This document shows, one piece after another, positions 49,496-58,200 of a stretch of 64,000 bases of DNA (the stretch's first letter is position 1; the number at the start of each line of letters is the position of its first letter). Position numbers and translations under genes: made by a program. Location of the stretch: positions 14,594,572-14,658,571 of the forward strand of contig NC_088800.1 in assembly GCF_011386835.1 (NCBI RefSeq). Direction: 5' to 3'. The notes under the pieces are model-generated. The model saw only the letters and a list, made by a program, of their open reading frames with translations, ran no database searches and had not been told where the DNA came from. This DNA is from Chrysemys picta bellii. Lineage: Eukaryota > Chordata > Testudines > Emydidae.

Positions 49496-49501
49496 TTTAT
49501 T
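49496..49501 (-). terminator. MRPL46: MRPL46 polyadenylation signal
   Basis: A sense-strand AATAAA lies 165 bp past the MRPL46 stop codon, giving a short 3' UTR. It is the only canonical hexamer I saw in this immediate downstream stretch. The cleavage site is inferred to lie 10-30 bp further (about 49470-49485). Confidence 0.7.
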
Positions 49502-49665
49502 TGATACAAGCCTAGAGAAGAGGAACAGAAAACAAGGGGGAGGTTGGATCTTTCTTCAGGTTCAAACGCCACTCTCTGTACACAGAGGCCATCCTAAGCA
49601 TTGTGCACCTGTCTGAAGTTGTTTTTTTGTGTCCTTCCCATTTGCTTGGAGCACAGCCCTGTCTT

Positions 49666-49916
49666 TCACTGGTCCATCAAAAATCTGTTGACTTGCTTTA
49701 GATAGTCCGGTTTCAAGTAATCCCCCAGCTCCCCCTTGCTGACCCACACGTAGTCTTCTCTCCTCTCTGCCTGGAGCAGATCACCGCTCTGGAGGAGGGC
49801 TTTGAAGAAGAATATTTTGGCCCCCACACTGCCCTCTGTCCTGAAGGCCCTGGGGAACTTGTACTTATAAAGCCCGCATGGTGCATTCCCTAGGAATTTG
49901 GCCTGGATGCAATTTC
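49666..49916 (-). CDS. MRPL46: MRPL46 coding exon 4 (terminal)
   Basis: The acceptor CCTCACAG|GAAATT opens 251 nt ending in TGA at 49668-49666. It encodes [35 protein letters not shown] and the C-terminus [20 protein letters not shown], close to the known mL46 ending. A frame-shifted open frame over 49562-49747 overlaps it and is spurious. Confidence 0.96.
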
Positions 49917-51932
49917 CTGTGAGGTCCCAGGGATCCAGAGGGGGAAAGAAAACAAAGCAAGAGATCAGGTCACACGATAGCAGCTGCCGTATCCAAGGGG
50001 TAACAGTGGAACAGCACAGGACACATCATGCTTAGTTTTGGTTCAATTCTGTTCTCTTTCTAGCAAGAACACCTCCTCCCGCAGGTCCACACTGTGCCAC
50101 ACCTCCCTCTTAGGGGCTCTTTTTAGAGTCCCAACAACCCCTCGCAAGGACTGGCCAGAGGTAGTGTGATCCTGTGGATCATAAAGTGCCCCCCTTCCTT
50201 TGTCAGGCTAACTGTGCTGCTTCCACAGTGCTCCCCTGCTGGGAAGCAAGAAGCGACCTTGCTGAGGATAGGCCAGGGTTTCTCAAACAGGGGTCACCGC
50301 TTGTGTAGGGAAAGCCCCTGGCGGGCCGGGCCGGTTTGTTTACCGGCCGCATCCGCAGGTCCGGCCGATCGCGGCTCCCACTGGCCGCGGATCACTGCTC
50401 CGGGCCAATGGGAGCTGCTGGAAGCGGCAGCCAGTAAGTCCCTCGGCCCGCGCCGCTTCCAGCAGCTCCCATTGGCTGGAGCAGCAAACCGTGGCCAGTG
50501 GGAGCCGCGATCGGCCGGACCTGCGGACGCGGCAGGTAAACAAACCGGCCCGGCCCGCCAGGGGCTTTCCCTACACAAGCGGCGACCCCAGTTTGAGAAA
50601 CCCTGGGATAAGCTTTTCATGCCAAGAAAGGCTGCTAATAGGCTGTGTGTGGTGGAGACAGAAGCCCTTTCCCCCACAACAGCACTAGATACCATTCAGG
50701 AGCCAGTCCCTGGGGCTGAAACATTGCAGACCCTAAAGCCACATTGAAGAAATCATCGGGCCAGCTCGCTGCAGCTACCAACAACAACAGTCTTACTCTT
50801 AGGGTATGTGTACACGTACGGTGGTGTGCAGAGTACAGGCACTGCACACACACACCAGGGGTATAAATGGCAGGGTAGATGGGGAGGCATGGCTTTGGTG
50901 AGTAGAGTGCCCTACATGCCTGACCTCCCCGGGTATAGACTCTACACAGGCTCTCTACATACTAAGCAGCACCTCCCCTGTCTACACTGCTATTTTTTAG
51001 CAGCTGCAGTGTCCCACTGCATCCCCGCTGCCAAAGTCTCTCTCTGTGGTGCCTAGCTACTCATTGCAGCGCTAAGTGTGGACGCAGCCTCCCTTTCACT
51101 GCAGCTGCATGTGTGGTACCTGTACTCTCCATGCCGCCATAAGTGTAGACATAGCCTTGGGCACCCAGAGCCCCCCGTACAGAGTCAGTACACTAGCAGC
51201 TGAGCTGGAATGTAGAACAACTCCCCCTGAAATGGGCAATACCCTGGGCTTCCCAACAACGTTACCCAGACACAACTCTCCTCAAAGACCCCATTGGGTG
51301 CAACCCACCCCCTCTGCTGCTACATGTCCTTTCTCTAGCCAATTCTAATGGAGTATAATGGGCTAGTATGCTCATATAATGCTAGTATGAGCAGACCATA
51401 CACAAGAGAAAGCAATGGGGACAGGAAGGGGTGGCAGCAGCTGCACAGCAGATGACTTACCCGAGAGAGTAGCCAAGGCTCTCTCTGCAGTGCTTCGCAA
51501 TGTCTCTCCGGCCTGCCACTCTGCCTGAGGCAGGAGCCACACCTCTTGGTTGCCGACTTTCTCTTTGACCAGAAGCATCAGGTTCTGATCCAGCTTCCTG
51601 TTCAAAGATGTCCGGTCATTGCGCTTATCAGCATCTGCCAAGAGAAAACAGATTCTAGAGACAGATAGTCTCCAAGTGGGATGGGGTCAGCCAGGACCTA
51701 GCTCGTCAGAGCCCAAGCCTTCCTCTCTCTCAGACCCCTGACAACAAGGGCACATGGAACAATTCTGAGTGATGCTTCTAGGTACAAATGATTCTTAATT
51801 CTTGGGAGAGTGGAATAAACTCCCCCAAGAAATAAGAAACATCACAAACCTCGCTACTTTCCACTCCAAGTGCAAGGAACATTTCTTTGACCTTGCCTTT
51901 TCTAACATAGGCCCATAGTAATAGGTATATTT

Positions 51933-51965
<33 letters not shown>

Positions 51966-54900
51966 TACCAAAACAAGACATCTGCTCAATATGCAGTGGC
52001 AGTCAAAAAAGTTAACTGTGTTAGGAATCATTAAGAAAGAGATAGATAAAACAGAAAATATCATAATGCCACTACATAAACCCATGGTACATCTAGACCT
52101 TGAATACTCCATTCAGTTCTGGTCACCCCACCTCAAAAAAAGATACATTAGAAATGGAAAAGGTAGAGAGAAGAGCAACAAAAATGATTAGGGATACGGT
52201 AACTTCCATACAAGCAGAAATTAAAAAGACTGGGACTGTTCATCTTAGAAAAGAGACAGCTAAGGGAGAATCTGATAGAGGTTTATAAAATCATGAATGG
52301 TGTAGGGAAAGTGAATAAGGAAGTGTTATTTACCCCTTCACATAACACAAGGACTACAGTGTCACTGGACAAAATTAATAGGCAGGCAGCTTAAAAAATA
52401 ATAAATAATAATAATAAAGGAAGCACTTCTTCACACAGTGCACAGTCAACCTATGGAACTCATTGCCATGAGATGTTGTGAAGGCCAAAAGTATAATGGT
52501 GTTAAAAAAAAAAAAAAAAAAATCATGGAGGACAGGTCCATCAACCTATCTGCCAAGATGGTCAGGGACACAACCTCATGTTGTGGTACCCCTAAACCTC
52601 CAGCTGCCAGAGGCTGGGACTACCCAAAAGGGTAGAGAACACTCAAAATTGCGCTGTTCTGTTCATTCCCTCTGAAGCATCTGGCACTGGCCACTGTCAG
52701 AAGACAGGATACTGGATTAGAACCACCATTGTTCTGACCCAGAATGGCTGTTCTTATGTTCTCAAAACACTCCACTACACATGCTTCTCCCACTGGGGAG
52801 GGAGATGAGAGAACAAACAGCATATGATGGACATTAGTCATGTTACTTAATGCACTATTGGAAGGCCCTCAGATACTATGGTGTCGAGCAAAGTATAAGA
52901 ACCTATATACAACAGAATAGGTGTCACCTGCGGATCTGGATGGAATCCATTAATTTTCACTCATGTCTCATAAAAGTGAAAGCAGGATTGCACTTGAGAT
53001 GCTCTTCTTTTAAAAAAGACCATTTAAAGCAAGTAGTTTAAGTCTCTGGTTCAACTTAGTGCCTAATAACTAAGAGTCAACGTTTATGTAGGACCTACAT
53101 AATTACAACACTAATATTGTGTGCTCTTGTGAACTACAACTGGGAGTCAGTCTGGTCATGGTTTTTCTGATAAGGACAGAATAACCAGTCTCCATACTTT
53201 TCTCACAGAACCTTTGAGAGGGGATAAAGGAACAGAATACAGCTCCTTTCACAGACCAGATAACTCACCCTATAATAGCTGAAAGGGATCAAGGGAGTCC
53301 CATGGAAGCTCCCTCTTCCTGAGGGCTCAGCACCCTGCCTCACCTCCACTCCACTGTACCAAAGTCAATCATGTTCAGATAGACCAGAGAGACCCCATCC
53401 CTCTCTTGCTCAGCTGAGATAACTTGGATCAGAACCTGTTATTCGTGGGCCAGCTTTGAACTGTTGGAATTTCTGCTCCCAGGCATCCTCCAGGTCTTGG
53501 GCCAACACAGTAGCTTGCACAGCTTCCTCATCATGTATATTGTCTTTCCTCTTCTGTAGCTGCTCCTCTTCCGCCATGCGACGGATCTCATGGTCTGAAA
53601 AGTTGCTTTTCTCCACCTCTATCTGGAAAGGACATCATAGAGAATTGTCAAGTATCAGGAGCCTCACTATGGGTCACAGTTACCAGCGCTGTTATCCTAG
53701 GTCACACAGAGAGAATAAACCAATTTTTATTGCCACAAACAGGGCTTGTGTTGATTTCTTTGTGCTGGAGAATAACTTCTCTGCCCAGAGCATAAGCTCT
53801 ACCCCAGGAGGTTAAAGTTACACTGTGCAGAGAACACATCCAATATTGAAGACATAAGAAGATGCTAGCCCACTGTAAATACAGCTATATGCTCACTACA
53901 AAAAATATGTTAGCACAATATTGTAGTCTGGAATCTAAATGCACATAAATCGGGAAACCCAAAAACTGAGTGTTTCACAATAACATGGCCTCAGTGTGAC
54001 ATCCAGCAGATATCACCTTTTAGAACTACAGCCAGGCATTGGAGTCATTATTACCTCAGAAAAGAGTGTTCTCGTCCCAACAAGTCACCCCCACCACTTG
54101 TGGAATCCCATCGCCCACTAGCACATGCGGGGGCATGGAGCTCATGACTCAAAGGCCACCGGTAGTGTGCCACTCCCCACAACATCCATACACTAGAACA
54201 CTCCTCATGGAAGTGCATCTGACGAAGTGGGTATTCACCCACGAAAGCTTATGCTCCAATACATCTGTTAGTCTTAAAGGTGCCACAGGACTCTCTGTTG
54301 CTTTTTACAGATCCAGACTAACACGGCTACCCCTCTGATACTTGACTCCTCATGGAAGCAAAGTCATAGTGCTAGTGCTTAAAGCAAGAAGGGGACACTC
54401 TGATTGATCATCTAGGGTGCACATCACAGCCCATGCAACGTCACCCAACAACTCCTGCATCAAAGAGCCTAAGCTCCTGGGGCACAGCCTGCGTCTTGCC
54501 CCGGTACAGTTACAAAGAGGCATTTTAACCCAGGTTTTAACTTTGTGCTTTGTAAGCTATTTGCATTTTAGATGGGGGACTTCTCCAGGTGGGTCCCAGC
54601 CCAGAGGCACAACAAGCTGCTTTTCCGCAGCTCTGAAACGCCTGCGCTTGACAAAAGGGGAGCCAGCAGTCTCCTCTGGGGGAGGCACAGCATGTGGCCA
54701 GCACAGCCCTGGACCAGCTTCAGTGCTAGGGGCTGCGCGGGGGTAGGAGCGGCTCCGATAGGCACAGCAGGATACAGCGCCTGCGCTCCCCCATCCACTG
54801 CACCCCACAAGTACCCCAGGCGGGTCGCCTCCCCCCAACCCCGCTACCTGGTGCAGCAGCTGCGCCATCGCCTCCTCCTCCGGGCTCAGGGCCTGCGTGA

Positions 54901-55039
54901 TGCTAGGCAGCCTCTGCAGACACAGCGCACCCACGAGCCGCCACCGGGGCGCGGCCGAGGCACACACCCAACGAGGGCCAAGCGCCCACCTCCATCGCAC
55001 CGCGCCCCCGTACAACACCCGCTGCATGGGGGCCGCCAT
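49666..55039 (-). CDS. MRPL46: MRPL46, mitochondrial large-subunit ribosomal protein mL46 (four coding exons)
   Basis: Joining four exons (55039-54848, 53622-53436, 51634-51461, 49916-49666) gives 804 nt, a protein of 267 residues, against about 279 in human. All introns are GT-AG and the phases agree. Exon 1 is an Arg-rich mitochondrial presequence ending in [16 protein letters not shown], as in mammalian MRPL46. Exon 2 has the charged segment [20 protein letters not shown]. Exons 3-4 form the Nudix-like fold, with [18 protein letters not shown] and [17 protein letters not shown]. The Nudix box is degenerate (the Glu residues after the AER stretch are replaced), which fits the known non-catalytic Nudix fold of mL46. 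From family knowledge the protein sits in the central protuberance of the 39S mitoribosomal subunit. The start chosen is the second of two adjacent ATGs (55039), which has A at -3 and G at +4; the first is at 55042. The gene shares a promoter with MRPS11. Confidence 0.96.
50274..50605. mobile_element. Palindromic hAT element (copy E) in MRPL46 intron 3
   Basis: The termini are CAGGGTTTCTCAAACAGGGG and its inverse. The flanks GGATAGGC (50266-50273) and GGATAAGC (50606-50613) match at 7 of 8 bases. It lies in the intron between MRPL46 exons 3 and 4. When transcribed it would form a hairpin with arms of roughly 150 nt in the pre-mRNA. Confidence 0.9.
50801..51158. mobile_element. hAT-like TIR element in MRPL46 intron 3
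   Basis: The left end AGGGTATGTGTACACGTA and right end AAGTGTAGACATAGCCTT are inverted, a family related to the elements at 60.1-60.5 kb. An internal copy of the end motif, AAGTGTGGACGCAGCC, lies at 51074, which suggests an older partial duplication. Confidence 0.6.
51461..51634 (-). CDS. MRPL46: MRPL46 coding exon 3
   Basis: The exon is 174 nt, with acceptor CTTGGCAG|ATGCTG and donor CTCTCGG|GTAAGT. It encodes [20 protein letters not shown], then [18 protein letters not shown] and a degenerate Nudix box ([17 protein letters not shown]). This is the most conserved part of mL46. The upstream intron carries two LINE fragments and the downstream intron a hAT palindrome. Confidence 0.96.
51770..51964 (+). 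mobile_element. LINE C-terminal fragment with 28-bp poly(A), MRPL46 intron 2
   Basis: The plus strand reads [35 protein letters not shown] and a stop. This is the WNxLPxxIRxxxxLxxFKxxLKxHLF pattern of LINE reverse-transcriptase C-termini. A 28-A run (51937-51964) follows the stop after about 20 bp. The clade is unclear. Confidence 0.6.
51965..52758 (+). mobile_element. L3/CR1-clade LINE fragment, MRPL46 intron 2
   Basis: Plus-strand pieces read [40 protein letters not shown] and [15 protein letters not shown], and the 3' tail ends TTCTGACCCAGAATGGCTGTTCTTATGTTCTC. An (ATA)n tract at 52391-52418 and an A-run at 52503-52522 interrupt it. It is antisense to MRPL46 and dead. Confidence 0.8.
53436..53622 (-). 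CDS. MRPL46: MRPL46 coding exon 2
   Basis: The acceptor TTTCCAG|ATAGAG and donor ATAACAG|GTTCTG bound 187 nt. It encodes [20 protein letters not shown], then the HDEE and [11 protein letters not shown] segments, ending RIT. It enters in phase 0 and leaves in phase 1, and the split codon is completed as Asp by exon 3. The charged helix-forming composition matches the linker ahead of the Nudix-like domain of mL46. Confidence 0.95.
54210..54343 (+). mobile_element. Penelope-like retroelement 3' tail
   Basis: The sequence GACGAAGTGGGTATTCACCC ACGAAAGCTTATGCTCC, then ATCTGTTAGTCTTAAAGGTG CCACAGGACTCT and CCAGACTAACACGGCTACCC matches a tail repeated many times in reptile genomes. From memory I assign it to Penelope-like elements; the family name is less certain than the repeat itself. 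It lies in MRPL46 intron 1, antisense to the gene. Confidence 0.55.
54219..54256 (+). ncRNA. Hammerhead-ribozyme-like fold
   Basis: CTGACGA (54219-54225) is a hammerhead core box. GTGGGT (54227-54232) pairs with ACCCAC (54237-54242) around ATTC as stem II. GAAA (54243-54246) is the second core box. AGC/GCT (54246-54248 with 54253-54255, loop TTAT) forms a 3-bp stem III, followed by C at 54256 as the cleavage base. One extra A after the first box and a weak stem I argue for low or no activity. Confidence 0.5.
54848..55039 (-). CDS. MRPL46: MRPL46 coding exon 1
   Basis: This exon holds 64 codons, starting MAAPMQRV and ending AMAQLLHQ at a CAG|GTAGCG donor in phase 0. It is rich in Arg, Trp and Ala with few acidic residues until the end, as expected of a mitochondrial targeting sequence. 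The reading frame stays open upstream through the promoter into an ATG at 55114, but that extension is G/C-driven and unlike known mL46 N-termini, so it was not used. Confidence 0.93.
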
Positions 55040-55204
55040 CATTTGTCCTCGAGACCACAATGCACCGCGCCACCGAGCCATCCGGGCGCCGCCATCTTTC
55101 CTCCTATAGGCCACAATGCACGACGCTGACCTTTCCCCTCTCCTGTCGGGTTGGGCCAGTGGCTCCTCGCTCTGGGGCGGGTCGGACGGCAGCGGGGAAG
55201 GGCC
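55040..55204. promoter_or_regulatory. Bidirectional MRPL46/MRPS11 promoter
   Basis: Only 165 bp separate the two divergent start codons. The interval is GC- and CpG-rich, with no TATA box visible. It carries CCGCCATC (YY1 core) at 55033-55040, overlapping the MRPL46 start codon, and CGCCGCCATCTTT at 55088-55099. Each is followed about 15-20 bp later by CCACAATGCA (55055-55064 and 55111-55120), which resembles the ACTACAATTCCC motif bound by ZNF143/THAP11. Such sites are common in promoters of nuclear genes for mitochondrial and ribosomal proteins. Factor binding is inference. Confidence 0.75.
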
Positions 55205-55257
55205 ATGACCCGGGTGCTGGTGGTTGCCTGGCAGCGGTTCTTAGGAGCCAGATTGGG
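55205..55257 (+). CDS. MRPS11: MRPS11 coding exon 1
   Basis: This short first exon encodes [17 protein letters not shown] plus two bases of a Gly codon and ends at a GG|GTAACG donor. It is hydrophobic and Arg-rich without acidic residues, as expected of a mitochondrial presequence. The ATG has G at -3. The start is supported by position (165 bp from MRPL46) rather than by sequence conservation. Confidence 0.75.
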
Positions 55258-58200
55258 GTAACGAGGAGATGGGGGTATCGGCGGGGGGCGGCCAGGGCGC
55301 TGCTCTGCGAGGGACGTGGGGGAGCAGGTTGGGAGTTGCGGGGGGCGGGGGAAGCGGGCGGCCGGGGCCTTGGGAGTTGCGGCGGGGGGAGCGGGCGGCC
55401 GGGGCCTTGGGAGTTGCGGCGTGGGGGGGGGGGGGGGGCGGGGGAAGCGGGCGGCCGGGGCCTTGGGAGTTGCGGCGTGGGGGGGGGGCGGGGGAAGCGG
55501 GCGGCCGGGGCCTTGGGAGTTGCGGCGTGGGGGGGCGGGGGAAGCGGGCGGCCGGGGCCTTGGGAGCTGCCGGGGCCTTGGGAGTCGCGGGTGGAGCGGG
55601 CAGCCTGGGAGTTGCGGAGGGGAAGTGGGGAGCGCGTTGGCGGCCAGGGCGTTGGGAGCTGCGAGAAGCAGGTGGCCAGGGCGTTGAGGTCCCAGCTCTG
55701 GGCTGACCACAATGCCCTGGGGATGGTTTACAGACAGCAACCGCACTTCGCGTTGGGTTACATTGTGGATTCAGAGTGTCTCTGCTCCAAGCCGTGACTC
55801 CGCTATGGGGCTCGTTTGCTGTTCTCCTCTTTCTTGGTTCCAGAGCCAGGTTGCTCAGAGCGCAAATAAAAACGTTTGTTTTGCCATCAGTCCTGCGGAC
55901 TCAGGCTAGTCTCCCTCTGGTTGGGTATGGTAATCAGTAATAAAGATTCTGTTCCCCAGGGATACCAGTGCAATCACACTGTCTTCATGTTCTGCTCCTA
56001 TATACAGCCTTTTGGCCCTGTCATTGCAGCTCAGTTCACCCTTGTATAGATGAAGCATGAGGTGCAATAGAAACCTGTTCACTCTCCAACTAATGAAACC
56101 TATGTAGCTACTGAAGTCAGCAGCTCTGATTGATACACACGGGAACGGCTCTGCTGGGTAGGAAGAGATTGTGTAGGGTAGAACTAGGTAAATTATTAAA
56201 GCTACATGTGTTTCACAGGCGCCCTCCTTCCCAGCTCTACCTGTAACAAGGTCATACTGTGATGTTGTTGATGCTGTTTCCATGTCAACCGATGACCTTG
56301 TGCAGGATCTAGGCACAATAGAGAAATCCAGGGCTTGAGGTACAGGCTCTTAGGGTATAGTATAGGCTTGGCAGGAAATGATTTGGCAAGGCTCTTGTTT
56401 TATTGATGAACAGTCTTATTTTCAAACTGGCTCCCAGTTAAGTGTCTCTTCAGAATGTATGTTGTCAAGATACAAATGAAATTAGACAGACACCTAAAAT
56501 CCCCTCCTCTGTGCTACTAAAAGGATTATACAAAATACCTCACAGTGCTCATTTCAGTGTTTGTTTGCGTTTGCTCCTCCCTAGATCCTGGCCAATGAAT
56601 TTAGCCAAGTCCCTTTCCATTTCTGTTTCTTGTGCACTGCCAGCATGCTGTCTGAGTTTATTTTTATTGAGAAAACACTCCTCAGTTTTGCCAAACTGTT
56701 TGTTTTTGATAAAAAACTGGAATGTAGGGGCCTGACAATGTCCCTTTGAAAAAGTGATGTTCCTGGGGTGGTTACTATTTGATTCATCAAGGTGACTGGG
56801 GAAGCCTGAGGGTGGTGATGACTGCTTGAGTTAGTCCTGCAGTCAGCAAATAGCTTTGGTTGTTTCCTGTGCGAAAATATACTATGGGAGGTCTTATGTG
56901 AGGGTGGCAAAAGGTAATGTAAAAGACTATTGTGTAGCTGTGAAATCCTAATCTATTTCTCCCACTTCTTTTACCTAGTGGTTACAATGTTGCCTTGTGT
57001 CGTGGCATACACACAGGTTCCCAGAGGTTGCAGAGACAAATAGAGAATACAGAAAGTGTTGCACCTGAGGTGACAGCAAACCAAAGCAAGAGTGACTTCA
57101 GGTGAGGCATCCTGTATGGCTCCAAACCAAGCTGTGGTGTAAAGTCTCTTCATTTGTCTCTCATCAGGGGGTAAAATCACCTCACGCATCTTTCAGGAAA
57201 GTAAGGAAAACAAGTGACTTGAAACAATCACAAACACAGTTCATATAAGAAGTTCTGAGCTTCGTTTGGCAGCATTTGATCCACATTTTTCCCAAATTCC
57301 AAAACTGTATTAAAAATTACCATTGCGTGTTAGTGATATTGCATGTATTTGATTCCTCTTATTTTACTTTTCAGCCTTCTTCCCCCAGTACGAGGACAAG
57401 GAAGTTCCTTAACTTGGGGTGGAAAAAAATATGAAGCTATCCCAATAGCTCACATCAAAGCTACGTACAACAAGTAAGACCCAAACTTCTCAGTGTACAG
57501 GTCCCATGTAAAAGGGCCTGCAGCAGTACTGCTTTATGCTGAGAACACACAAGCTAAGCAACTAGGCCCTGATCTTGGCTAGATGGGAGGCCTCTATGGA
57601 AAAGTCTGGGAAGTAGTGTTGGCTACTCAGGAGACTTTCTTATGAGTCAGTACTTCAGTGCAGTGCTGGAGGTGCCACCTGTAATGGGAAATGCAAGACC
57701 AAGGCCATTAACTCATCGTGCCTTTCACAAGAGCAAGGCTGTTGATCGCATGTTTTGATCAAATTCCAGTATGGGTAATTACATCTTGTCCCCCCTAAAT
57801 TCCACAGGCAGTTTTAACAGGATACAGGAATCTTATTATTTCCTGTCCTACATTGTTGCAATATTGCTGTACAGCTGTTGAACAGCTGCCATGTTGTTCA
57901 CCAGAAGTGGCTGCATTTCAGTGGTGACCCCTAATGAGACATAATTTATAATTCTGTAAAGCTCTCTCAAGCTTAAAAAAGGTGTTCTAGACATCTTAAA
58001 ATAAGCAGAGGTGGTGAATCATACTCACGTAGTGGGAAAGTGGGTCTGGAAAGGTGAAACCCCATCTGAGCAATTTCTAGCAGGAGTATATTACCTCAAA
58101 AGACAGTGTACTCTAATTCTGCCACTCTAGCATGACCCTTAGGACAAACCAGGGCTGCTGCAGAGCTTTCTACCATTGCCTAGAGCAGTGGCTCTCAACC

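Larger units (their letters stand above)
54880..55720. promoter_or_regulatory. GC-rich, CpG-dense island over the divergent promoter
   Basis: The interval from MRPL46 exon 1 through MRPS11 intron 1 is visibly far richer in G, C and CpG than its surroundings. This is typical of an unmethylated housekeeping-gene island. Its right part is inflated by a G-rich minisatellite. Boundaries are by eye. Confidence 0.7.

Noticed and set aside
55039..55746. 235-codon minus and 245-codon plus open frames over the promoter and intron 1
   Set aside because: They arise from the G-rich minisatellite, which lacks stops in several frames. The proteins are Pro/Ala/Arg or Gly/Arg repeats and overlap the real exon 1 of both genes.
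55906..56316. 136-codon minus frame in MRPS11 intron 2
   Set aside because: It has no recognisable motif, lies antisense within an intron, and shows no splice or promoter support.
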